Source of the DNA: Anaerolineae bacterium
Lineage (GTDB): Bacteria > Chloroflexota > Anaerolineae > Aggregatilineales > UBA3940
Reading direction: 5' to 3'
DNA: 5,637 nucleotides
Assembly (NCBI GenBank): GCA_020852775.1
Contig: JADZAD010000316.1
Location: 1-5,637, forward strand
Position numbers and translations under genes: made by a program
In this document: positions 1 through 5,629 of the stretch, piece by piece
How the letters are laid out: each line of letters begins with the position of its first letter
Position numbering within the stretch: the stretch's first letter is position 1
Notes under the pieces: generated by a model
What the model was told of the DNA's origin: nothing
The model's database searches: none
The model's input: the letters and a program-made list of their open reading frames with translations, nothing else

Positions 1-357
1 GCCAGGCTGGCGCTGCAGGCGATCTATGAGTTGAACGTGCTGGAATTCGAGGACGGTAAGCGCGGCGCGGTCAACGGCATGCGCCCCGAAGGGCTGGTCG
101 ATCCGGGCTTCATGCAGGCAGGCGAAGTCTGGCCGGGCACGACCTACGCGCTGGCGGCGACTATGATCCGTGAAGGCATGACCACGGAAGGCTTTGCCAC
201 GGCACAGGGCGCAGCGGAATCCACCTACGGGGACTTCGGCTACTGGTTCCAGACGCCCGAAGCGTGGACGTACCTCGGTGACTACCGCTCGCTTGGCTAC
301 ATGCGCCCGCTGGCGATCTGGGCGATCCAGCAGGCGTGGGAAGAACGGAAGACGTAG
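1..357 (+). CDS. GH116 non-lysosomal glucosylceramidase-like protein (GBA2 family), C-terminal fragment
   Basis: The frame is open from base 1, so the gene starts upstream; 118 residues and the TAG stop are present. The segment matches the end of the (alpha/alpha)6 catalytic domain of GH116 beta-glucosidases/glucosylceramidases, which remove glucose from beta-glucosides such as glucosylceramide. Recognisable blocks are GAVNGMRPEG, GEVWPGTTYALAATMI, FQTPEAWT and YRSLGYMRPLAIWAIQQAW. In the Thermoanaerobacterium xylanolyticum enzyme (recalled numbering) the glucose-contacting residues are E777, R786 and R792. Here the Glu of PEAW (259-261), the Arg of YRS (286-288) and the Arg of MRPL (304-306) lie 0, +9 and +15 apart, the same spacing. 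The nucleophile Glu and acid/base Asp lie upstream of the window and cannot be checked. The end is normal and not truncated, and is followed 19 bp later by a hairpin terminator. Whether the substrate is a lipid glucoside or an oligosaccharide cannot be told from this part. Confidence 0.9.
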   Translation, partial: ARLALQAIYELNVLEFEDGKRGAVNGMRPEGLVDPGFMQAGEVWPGTTYALAATMIREGMTTEGFATAQGAAESTYGDFGYWFQTPEAWTYLGDYRSLGYMRPLAIWAIQQAWEERKT

Positions 358-376
358 CAAGCCCCCGGAACAATTG

Positions 377-404
377 CGCCCCGGTCGTGCTGGCCGGGGC
401 GTTT
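377..404 (+). terminator. Intrinsic terminator of the GH116 gene, possibly bidirectional
   Basis: A 10-bp stem pairs 377-386 with 392-401 (CGCCCCGGTC / GGCCGGGGCG, one G-T pair) around the five-base loop GTGCT. It is followed on the plus strand by the short T tract GTTTGATT. It begins 19 bp after the GH116 stop and ends just before the stop of the convergent glycosyltransferase gene. On the minus strand the bases after the stem read CAATTGTT, so the hairpin may stop both converging transcripts, more weakly in that direction. Confidence 0.75.
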
Positions 405-407
405 GAT

Positions 408-2627
408 TCACGGCGCAATCGTCAATATGCCGAGGTCGAGGGCGCTCTGCCCCAGGTAGTCCGGCCCGGCGCTGACGGGCAGGCGCACACCCGTGGCGGG
501 GTCGTACAACCCGGCGATCAGGGTATAGCTCCCCTCTTCCGGCATAGCAGCCGGATCGAGCGACAGCGTATGCCGGTCACGCACAATCAGCCCGGCAGGC
601 CAGGCCCCGGTCGGGAAGCTTCCGGCGACCGGCGGGCCGTCATGCTGCCCCCGGAGCAGCATCCCGCTGGCCGGGTTGGGCGGGCCGACCACCTGCACGA
701 ACACGGTGTAATCCATACCTACCGGTTGAAGGGCGCGCCAGTACAGGTCTACGATCAGCGGCTGGCCGGGCCGCACCGGGCCGCGGGGCAGCCCCATCCC
801 GACCAGCTCAATCGAATCTCCCAGCCGGGCATTGAGCTGGCGCGGCACGTCCGCCTCCCGCAGGAGCGGGTCGCTGCGCGTTACCCGCACCTGCCCCACC
901 TCCTGCCCATCGACGCGCAGGGCGCAGCGCCCGGCGGGTGTAGCCTGCGTCACGGCGAACGGCACGTCCAGCAGCGCTGGTGCACTCGCCTCGATCGTCC
1001 GAGCGGCCAGCACCAGCCCACTCTCGTGGATCATCTCGACCACCGCGGGGGCTTCCACGCGCAAGCCGAGGTGAACGGTGTCGCCCGGGCGGAACTCACG
1101 GGTCGGCAGGACAGCCCACGGCGTACCGTCGTTGAGCGCAGGCTGCGCTCCATCGATGGTGTAGAGCACGAGGGCGTTGTAGTCATAATTCACACTCAAC
1201 GCCGGGCGATAATGCGCGTCGAGCCAGGCGCGGGCCAGCCCGTCCGGGTCCTGGATACCTGCCTCGATCCCGACCAGCCACACACGCTCCGCGCCGCCGG
1301 CGGCCTGTGCCATCTGCGCCTCGACGTTCTCCGCGGTCAGCAGCGGCGCGCCATCCGGCACGGCGCGCGCGGGCGGGCCGTCAATGCGTTCATATTCATA
1401 GAGGAAGAGCGGATACCGATCCCCGGAGACCATCAGCACGGCGTCATCGGGCCGGGCGTAGGCCGCCAGCACCTGCGCCGCGCTCTTCCACTGGTCACGC
1501 AGGTAGCGGGCGGTATAGTGCTGCGACGCGGACCACGCTGCGACTGTCAGCAGCGGAAGCAGGATCAGCAGTCCCGCGCCATTCCGCCAGCGCCTCAGCC
1601 CGTCGATCAGCGCCGCCGGGAGCAGCATCGCCGCCGGGGCGAACAGCAGGAAGTAGCGGGCCTCCGGCGCGGGGCGGTAGAAGCGCCAGTCGATCACCGT
1701 CAGGCCGAAGACGATCAGCGGCGGGATCAGCACGGCGGGCAGCAGCAGCGCGAGCGCCTCCGGACGGCGCTTCAGCCCGATCCAGATAAGCGCAGCGATC
1801 AGCAGCAGGCCGTAAGGGAGGATCAGCCACAGGTAGCGCCCGATGTCCGTTGAGATGCCCGCCGCCAGCAGCAGAGCATAAACAGAGAAAGCAGCATCCG
1901 GCGAGAATTCGGCGCCCGCCGCCTGTGAACGGATCTTGTCGAGCGCGTAGACCGCCCACGGCAGGTAGAGGATCAGCGCGGCAACCTGTGCCAGCGCCCA
2001 CTCGACCGCCCAGCGCCAGCGCACCCGGCGCACCACAAGCAGGATCAGGGCTGCGCCGCTCGCCGCAACCAGCACCAACCCGGCCAGGTAGAGCGTGTAC
2101 ATCCCGGCGGCGAGCGCCAGCGCGAAGGCGATCCAGCCGCCGAGCCTCACGCGGAACGGGCGCTCACGTAACCGTACCTGCCGCGCCAGCAGCCAGAGCG
2201 CCAGCGTCGCCCAGCAGGCGGCGAAGACATACATCCTCGCCTCCTGCGACCACCAGATATGGAAGCGTGAGACGGCCAGCAGCAGCGCCCCCAGTGCCCC
2301 GGCCTCACGGCTGAGTACGGACGCACCGAGCCGGTAGGCCAGCGCCAGCGTCAGCACCCCGGCGATCAGCGAGATGAAGCGCACCGCCAGTTCGCTCTGT
2401 CCGGCGAGGCGAATCCAGCCGTGCAGCAGCGTGTAATACAGCAGCGGGTGCACGTCAAAGGCGGTGATCCGCGCCAGCTCGGGCAGCGGACGGCGCGCCA
2501 GCCACACGGAGTAGGCTTCATCCCACCAGACGTTGGCCGCGCCGAGCAGGTGCAGGCGAAGCGCAAAGCCAGCGAGCAGGATCAGCAGCAGATACGGGAA
2601 CAGGCGACGGGTACGGGCGGGAAGCAT
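408..2627 (-). CDS. GT39/ArnT-like membrane glycosyltransferase (PMT_2 type) with beta-rich C-terminal extension
   Basis: This 739-aa integral membrane protein resembles the GT-C fold enzymes of the PMT/ArnT type, which transfer a sugar from a polyprenyl-phosphate donor to an acceptor on the outer face of the membrane. After an Arg-rich start (residues 1-8) comes a first membrane span (about 10-28). The first outer loop carries WWDEAYS with the Asp-Glu pair at 36-37, the expected catalytic/metal site, and DVHPLLYY at 58-65. SQEARMY follows at 127-133. About 11-12 hydrophobic spans run to residue 366, the last ones beginning after PEARYFLL. Residues 376-490 form a soluble domain. Residues 500-739 look beta-rich, with LYWRALQPVGMDYTVFVQV and YTLIAGLYDPATGVRLP, a type I recall at the C terminus of Chloroflexota GT39-like proteins. 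The frame is open upstream to 2876, but that extension is low-complexity, enters the divergent gene and lacks hydrophobic character, so the ATG at 2627 is chosen. Donor and acceptor are unknown. Confidence 0.85.
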   Translation of the reverse strand: MLPARTRRLFPYLLLILLAGFALRLHLLGAANVWWDEAYSVWLARRPLPELARITAFDVHPLLYYTLLHGWIRLAGQSELAVRFISLIAGVLTLALAYRLGASVLSREAGALGALLLAVSRFHIWWSQEARMYVFAACWATLALWLLARQVRLRERPFRVRLGGWIAFALALAAGMYTLYLAGLVLVAASGAALILLVVRRVRWRWAVEWALAQVAALILYLPWAVYALDKIRSQAAGAEFSPDAAFSVYALLLAAGISTDIGRYLWLILPYGLLLIAALIWIGLKRRPEALALLLPAVLIPPLIVFGLTVIDWRFYRPAPEARYFLLFAPAAMLLPAALIDGLRRWRNGAGLLILLPLLTVAAWSASQHYTARYLRDQWKSAAQVLAAYARPDDAVLMVSGDRYPLFLYEYERIDGPPARAVPDGAPLLTAENVEAQMAQAAGGAERVWLVGIEAGIQDPDGLARAWLDAHYRPALSVNYDYNALVLYTIDGAQPALNDGTPWAVLPTREFRPGDTVHLGLRVEAPAVVEMIHESGLVLAARTIEASAPALLDVPFAVTQATPAGRCALRVDGQEVGQVRVTRSDPLLREADVPRQLNARLGDSIELVGMGLPRGPVRPGQPLIVDLYWRALQPVGMDYTVFVQVVGPPNPASGMLLRGQHDGPPVAGSFPTGAWPAGLIVRDRHTLSLDPAAMPEEGSYTLIAGLYDPATGVRLPVSAGPDYLGQSALDLGILTIAP

Positions 2628-2633
2628 GCGCGG

Positions 2634-2661
2634 ATTGTAACCGTGATCCCCGGAGGGACAA
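2634..2661 (-). promoter_or_regulatory. Candidate promoter of the glycosyltransferase gene, apparently leaderless
   Basis: On the minus strand a -10 box TACAAT (2639 to 2634, 5 of 6 consensus) is preceded after 16 bp by TTGTCC (2661 to 2656, 4 of 6). Only six bases separate the -10 box from the ATG at 2627, so transcription would start at or next to the start codon. No Shine-Dalgarno sequence is visible upstream of that ATG, which agrees with a leaderless message. Confidence 0.5.
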
Positions 2662-2711
2662 AACCGGATCGACACCCCGGAATTGGGAGGTCGGGCGACG
2701 TACAGCGGGTG

Positions 2712-2741
2712 TATGATGGAGGTGAAGGATAAGTAAGGGAG
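2712..2741 (+). promoter_or_regulatory. -10-like box and Shine-Dalgarno site of the DUF4870-like gene
   Basis: TATGAT at 2712-2717 matches the -10 consensus at 5 of 6 positions; no good -35 sits at normal spacing. AAGGGAG at 2735-2741 lies 8 bases before the ATG at 2750 and supports that start. A stronger anti-SD complement, GGAGGTGA at 2718-2725, lies 24 bases before the ATG. That is too far to serve it, and there is no start codon at proper distance from it. The 122-bp gap 2628-2749 thus carries outward promoters for both flanking genes. Confidence 0.45.
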
Positions 2742-2749
2742 CAGAACAC

Positions 2750-3208
2750 ATGAACGAGAAGCCTCATTCAGTTGAAGAGCGGCTGGTCGCGGCGCTGACG
2801 CACGGCTCGGTGATCGTGCAGGGGCTGGGCATCCTGGCCGGGGTGCTGGTCTACCTGAACCAGCGCGAGAAGTCACGCTATGCCGCGTTCCAGGCGCTGC
2901 AGGCCGCCGTCTACCAGTTGATCACGACCGCCATCATCATCGTGGTGTGGGTGCTGTGGACGATCTTTTACTTCCTCACGTTCATCCCGCTGATCGGGCT
3001 GCCCGAAGACGCGGCCCCGCCGCCGATCTTCTGGATCGGGCTGATCAGCATGGTGATCCCGATGGTGCTGATGGGCGCCTTCTGGCTGTATGGGCTGGCC
3101 GGCGCGCTGGCGACATGGCGCGGCAGGGAGTTCCGCTACCCCGTGATCGGCGCAGCGCTCGAACGGGCCGGGCTGTGGCGTGACGCACCCGCGCCTACTC
3201 CTGAATAA
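2750..3208 (+). CDS. DUF4870-like small integral membrane protein
   Basis: A 152-aa protein of unknown function that resembles the DUF4870 family (Tic20-like small membrane proteins). An N-terminal amphipathic stretch (VEERLVAALTHGS, 8-20) leads to three hydrophobic segments at about 20-36, 57-81 and 93-121. The family-like signature is the loop KSRYAAFQALQAAVYQ (41-56), equivalent to the usual S-x-hydrophobic-x-x-H-A-x-Q-A-L block with Phe in place of the usual His. The other is GREFRYPVIG (125-134) after the last span. The start at 2750 is backed by AAGGGAG eight bases upstream. The gene is divergent from the glycosyltransferase and overlaps the L,D-transpeptidase gene at its 3' end by 14 bp. 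Nothing in it indicates an enzyme activity; a membrane-accessory role is only a guess. Confidence 0.8.
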   Translation: MNEKPHSVEERLVAALTHGSVIVQGLGILAGVLVYLNQREKSRYAAFQALQAAVYQLITTAIIIVVWVLWTIFYFLTFIPLIGLPEDAAPPPIFWIGLISMVIPMVLMGAFWLYGLAGALATWRGREFRYPVIGAALERAGLWRDAPAPTPE

Positions 3209-4844
3209 CCGTCACTGTGCCGTCTTCGGCCCAGGTGTAGAGCCATTCGGCTTCATCCAGGTTGAGGATGATACAGCCGTAGGAGGCGGGCCGACCGAGC
3301 ACGTCCGCCCACAGGATCGCCCCGCTGGAGAGCGTCGGCAGGCCGTGGAAGCCGTTCATGAAGCCCGGCCACGCCTCATAGATACCGAGGAAGTGCGGCA
3401 TAGTCAGGTCCCAGACCGAGGCGTAGGCGCTGATGTCGTGCGTCTGCACCTGGAACACGCCTGGCTGCGTGGGTGAGCGGTCGATCCCGGTGCTGATGAT
3501 GAAGGTGTTGATCAGGCCGCCGTTCTCGTAAACGTAGAGGCGCTGCTCGCTGATATCCACCACCAGCCGCTTGCCGGGGATCACCGGCAGGGGCAGCAGG
3601 TCGCTCTTCGGCGGGATGACGAGGTCGCTGCCCGGCGTGAGGGCATCCGGATCGATGCCGGGATTGGCGTCGATGATGCGCCAGTACGGCATACCGGCCT
3701 CCCACGCGATCGCGGTCAACGTCTGCCCCGGCTGCACCGTGTAAGTCGTGGCGGAATACACCACCGGAAGCACAGCCACCCGATCGCCAGCCAGCGCGTC
3801 ACGGATCGCGGCGGCGCTGGCCTCCACGTCGATGCCCCGGCCCTCACCCAGCCCGGCGCTGATGCCTTGCAGATAGCCCGCCAGCAGGCCGGGGTCTACC
3901 ACCACCTGCGGCTCGGCCTCGCCTGTCTGCACGGAGAGCCAGCCCGCGATCGTAGCGGGGTCGGCGTTCTGCTCGATGCGCTCATCGACGATCGGATCGT
4001 AGACGGTGATCGCCAGCGGCCCGCTGAGGAGCGCCCGTGCCGCCTCCACCGCAGCCGAAGCATCCACCACCTGCGGTGCGACCGGGACGAGCGCCAACGG
4101 CAGGTAGCCATCGAGCAGCACAAAGGCCGGGTCAGCGGCGAGCGCCGCCAGCGTCGCCTCGGCATCGAGGCTGTAGCCCGGTTCGCCTGGAAGCGCCGTA
4201 ATCTGCCCGCTCTCCAGGCTGAGAGTGGCGTTGCGCGGTGGCTGGTTGATGCGTTCAGCCCAGCTTTGCAGCCCGGCCCGCGCCGCCTCCCCATCGAGCG
4301 TCACCACCGGGCGGACGGCATAGCCCACGCCCAGCGCCTCGACGATCTGCGCGGCCCGCGCAGGTAGCCCACCGCTCCGCCCGACTTCCAGCGCGCGCTG
4401 CGCGGTCGCATCGGCACTGACTGTCAGGCCGAATTCCGCCAGGGCAGCGTAATACGTCTCCTCTCCGGCGGTGACGATCAGGCCGCGCTCGCCGTTCCAG
4501 GTAGCATCAACCACGGCGGCGGCTTCCGCCCGGCTCATTCCGCCGAGCGCCACATCCCCGGCAGACACCCCCGGCAGGACGACGTTACTTACCTGTACCG
4601 CGGCGTAGCCACCCACCAGTAGCAGCATCCCCAGCGCGGCAAGCACCACCAGCCCGATGCCTGTCCCGGCGATCAGAACATTCAGCCCCCCACCCCGGCG
4701 GCGGTGGCGCCTGCGTGCGGGTGGCGGCGCCTCAACCGGGACCGGCGCATGGACACGGGTGGGATCGGGCGGTGGTTCCAGGCGATCCATCCAGCCCGCG
4801 CGGGTTTCCTGCTGTGACGGTGAAGGCTGCGTCGATTCTGACAT
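3195..4844 (-). CDS. Membrane-anchored L,D-transpeptidase: VanW-like/PG_binding_4, LysM and YkuD domains
   Basis: A 549-aa enzyme predicted to form 3->3 peptide cross-links in peptidoglycan, or to attach proteins to it, outside the cell. The order is: Pro/Arg-rich cytosolic tail (1-50, with RRRHRRR at 44-50); one membrane span (about 55-80, type II by the positive-inside rule); the entry block NVVLPGVSAGDVALGGMSR (87-105) typical of VanW-like proteins; a PG_binding_4-like domain (about 122-235) with a weaker second copy (about 276-355); LysM (367-411, YTVQPGQTLTAIA to LVIPP); and a YkuD catalytic domain (about 425-548). Within YkuD, GFHGLP gives His500 and SYGCIIL gives the catalytic Cys524. 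The usual motif is SHGC-I/V-R-M/L, so the motif His is Tyr522 and the Arg is Ile526. The rest of the domain, including RLVVDISEQRLYVYE and GTVTVI, is intact. The start at 4844 has only a weak GGAAG four bases upstream; a consensus -10 box lies about 40 bp before it. Confidence 0.9.
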   Translation of the reverse strand: MSESTQPSPSQQETRAGWMDRLEPPPDPTRVHAPVPVEAPPPARRRHRRRGGGLNVLIAGTGIGLVVLAALGMLLLVGGYAAVQVSNVVLPGVSAGDVALGGMSRAEAAAVVDATWNGERGLIVTAGEETYYAALAEFGLTVSADATAQRALEVGRSGGLPARAAQIVEALGVGYAVRPVVTLDGEAARAGLQSWAERINQPPRNATLSLESGQITALPGEPGYSLDAEATLAALAADPAFVLLDGYLPLALVPVAPQVVDASAAVEAARALLSGPLAITVYDPIVDERIEQNADPATIAGWLSVQTGEAEPQVVVDPGLLAGYLQGISAGLGEGRGIDVEASAAAIRDALAGDRVAVLPVVYSATTYTVQPGQTLTAIAWEAGMPYWRIIDANPGIDPDALTPGSDLVIPPKSDLLPLPVIPGKRLVVDISEQRLYVYENGGLINTFIISTGIDRSPTQPGVFQVQTHDISAYASVWDLTMPHFLGIYEAWPGFMNGFHGLPTLSSGAILWADVLGRPASYGCIILNLDEAEWLYTWAEDGTVTVIQE

Positions 4845-4885
4845 GGCGCTTCCGATACATCTTCTCTGACGGACTATGCTTTCTG

Positions 4886-4891
4886 ATTATA
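4886..4891 (-). promoter_or_regulatory. -10 box of the L,D-transpeptidase gene
   Basis: The minus strand reads TATAAT from 4891 to 4886, a perfect -10 consensus, directly preceded by CTG. No good -35 hexamer is visible at 15-18 bp spacing. Transcription would begin near 4879, giving a leader of about 35 bases. The box lies between the terminator of the YceI gene and the start codon at 4844, so the transpeptidase can be transcribed independently. Confidence 0.5.
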
Positions 4892-4920
4892 CAGGCAGGT
4901 ATGGAATGATCGCTTCCCGG

Positions 4921-4956
4921 TAAGCAAACAGGGGCGAGCCGTCTGGCTCGCCCCTG
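4921..4956 (-). terminator. Intrinsic terminator of the YceI-family gene
   Basis: A perfect 12-bp stem pairs 4929-4940 (CAGGGGCGAGCC) with 4945-4956 (GGCTCGCCCCTG) around a four-base loop. Read on the minus strand it is followed by TTTGCTTACC (4928 downward), a short T-rich tract. It lies 38 bp past the YceI stop and ends before the transpeptidase -10 box, so it separates the two same-strand genes. Confidence 0.8.
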
Positions 4957-4987
4957 CCGGGCTGGAGAGGGGTGGATAGTGGCTGTG

Positions 4988-5004
4988 CCTGGCGCTATGC
5001 CAGG
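4988..5004 (-). other. Small hairpin with the YceI stop codon in its loop
   Basis: CCTGGC (4988-4993) pairs with GCCAGG (4999-5004) around a five-base loop, 4994-4998, that contains the TAG stop of the YceI gene (4997 to 4995). There is no T tract next to it, so it is not a terminator on its own. In GC-rich DNA a 6-bp stem can arise by chance. Confidence 0.3.
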
Positions 5005-5543
5005 GCAACCGCTTCCGGCGCTTCCTGCCGAACCAGTTCGACCTCAAGCGTAATAGTCACATCTTCCCCGACGAGCAGGCCACCGGTCTCCAGCGGGGCG
5101 TTCCACGTCAGGCCCCACTCGGTACGCCTGATCACACCGGTCGCGCTGAAGCCCGCGCTGGTGGTGCCCCAGGGGCTCTTCGCCAGGCCGCTGTATTCCA
5201 CATCCAGCACCACCGGCTTCGTGACTCCACGGATGCTCAGGTCGCCGGTCATCTTCGCGGTATTGCCGCCAGTTAGCTCGACCTTCGTGCTCCGGAAGCT
5301 CATCACCGGCTGCTCCGAGACGTTGAAGAAGTCCGCCGAGCGCAGATGGTTGTCACGATCAGCCACGCGGGTGTTGATGCTGTTGACATCGACATCGACG
5401 GTGACGGTGGTCGCTGCCGGGTTGGCCTCATCGAACTCAACAGTGCCGCTGAAGGATTCAAACTCACCACGCACCCGGGAGATCATCATGTGCGTAACGT
5501 TGAAACCAACACGGCTGTGAGCGGCATCAATGGTCCAGGACAT
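4995..5543 (-). CDS. YceI-family lipocalin-fold protein, cytosolic form
   Basis: A 182-aa protein that covers a complete YceI domain. The family forms an extended beta-barrel that binds polyprenoid-like lipids in the structurally known members; its cellular role is often linked to stress or isoprenoid handling. Visible blocks are WTIDAAHSRVGFNVTHMMIS (3-22), VRGEFESFSGTVEFDE (24-39), RDNHLRSADFFNVSEQPVMS (63-82), GDLSIRGVTKPVVLDV (100-115) and TEWGLTWNAPLETGGLLVG (141-159), ending in strands of alternating hydrophobics. The protein starts directly with the domain and has no signal peptide, unlike periplasmic E. coli YceI, so it should act in the cytosol. The start is fixed by AAGGAG nine bases upstream. 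The gene has its own AT-rich promoter region and a strong terminator, so it appears monocistronic. The bound ligand cannot be inferred. Confidence 0.93.
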   Translation of the reverse strand: MSWTIDAAHSRVGFNVTHMMISRVRGEFESFSGTVEFDEANPAATTVTVDVDVNSINTRVADRDNHLRSADFFNVSEQPVMSFRSTKVELTGGNTAKMTGDLSIRGVTKPVVLDVEYSGLAKSPWGTTSAGFSATGVIRRTEWGLTWNAPLETGGLLVGEDVTITLEVELVRQEAPEAVALA

Positions 5544-5552
5544 AGTACGGTT

Positions 5553-5558
5553 CTCCTT
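5553..5558 (-). promoter_or_regulatory. Shine-Dalgarno site of the YceI-family gene
   Basis: The minus strand reads AAGGAG (5558 to 5553), nine bases before the ATG at 5543. It is the clearest ribosome binding site in the window and contrasts with the weak or absent sites of the two other minus-strand genes. Confidence 0.8.
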
Positions 5559-5572
5559 GTAAGTAATGTAAT

Positions 5573-5601
5573 GTTATATGATACGAACTACGAAAATTGA
5601 A
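5573..5601 (-). promoter_or_regulatory. Candidate promoter of the YceI-family gene
   Basis: On the minus strand TATAAC (5578 to 5573, 5 of 6) follows TTCAAT (5601 to 5596, only 3 of 6) after 17 bp. An overlapping alternative -10 is TATCAT (5583 to 5578, 5 of 6). The whole stretch 5559-5630 is strikingly AT-rich beside the GC-rich genes, as expected of a promoter. A weak -35 would suit a gene that needs an activator or an alternative sigma factor. Confidence 0.4.
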
Positions 5602-5609
5602 CATTGAAT
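5596..5609. repeat. Tandem heptamer ATTGAAC/ATTGAAT over the predicted -35 region
   Basis: Two seven-base units, ATTGAAC (5596-5602) and ATTGAAT (5603-5609), lie head to tail with one mismatch, overlapping the proposed -35 of the YceI gene. They could be a regulator half-site pair, but in AT-rich DNA such a short repeat may be chance. Confidence 0.3.
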
Positions 5610-5629
5610 GATTTGGCGAAAAAAATCAT
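5608..5629. repeat. AT-rich inverted repeat upstream of the YceI promoter
   Basis: ATGATTT (5608-5614) and AAATCAT (5623-5629) form a perfect 7-bp inverted repeat with an 8-base centre, just upstream of the proposed -35 element. Its place and spacing fit an activator or operator site. It is equally a possible weak hairpin near the end of an unseen neighbouring gene, since the window stops 8 bases later. Confidence 0.35.

Noticed and set aside
336..1853. Open frame of 505 codons on the plus strand, antisense to the glycosyltransferase gene
   Set aside because: Its translation is rich in Arg, Gln, Pro and His with no recognisable domain or membrane pattern, as expected for a mirror frame of a GC-rich gene. 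The minus-strand protein has clear family motifs.
2713..2736. Seven-codon upstream reading frame (MMEVKDK) before the DUF4870-like gene, with GGAGGTGA inside it
   Set aside because: No ribosome binding site precedes its ATG codons. It overlaps the proposed -10 box, and the SD-like sequence inside it has no start codon at a suitable distance. Probably chance.
2628..2876. N-terminal extension of the glycosyltransferase by 83 codons to an ATG at 2876
   Set aside because: The extension is low-complexity Ser/Pro/Arg sequence, crosses the divergent promoter region and runs into the start of the DUF4870-like gene. The ATG at 2627 directly precedes the typical first membrane span.
3867..4367. Open frame of 166 codons on the plus strand inside the L,D-transpeptidase gene
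   Set aside because: It is antisense to the well-supported PG_binding_4-like region, its composition is Arg/His/Gln-rich, and no domain is recognisable.
4972..5520. Open frame of 182 codons on the plus strand, antisense to the YceI gene
   Set aside because: It mirrors the YceI frame almost exactly, has Ser/Thr/Val-rich filler sequence, and no ribosome binding site was recognised for it. The YceI protein on the minus strand is unmistakable.
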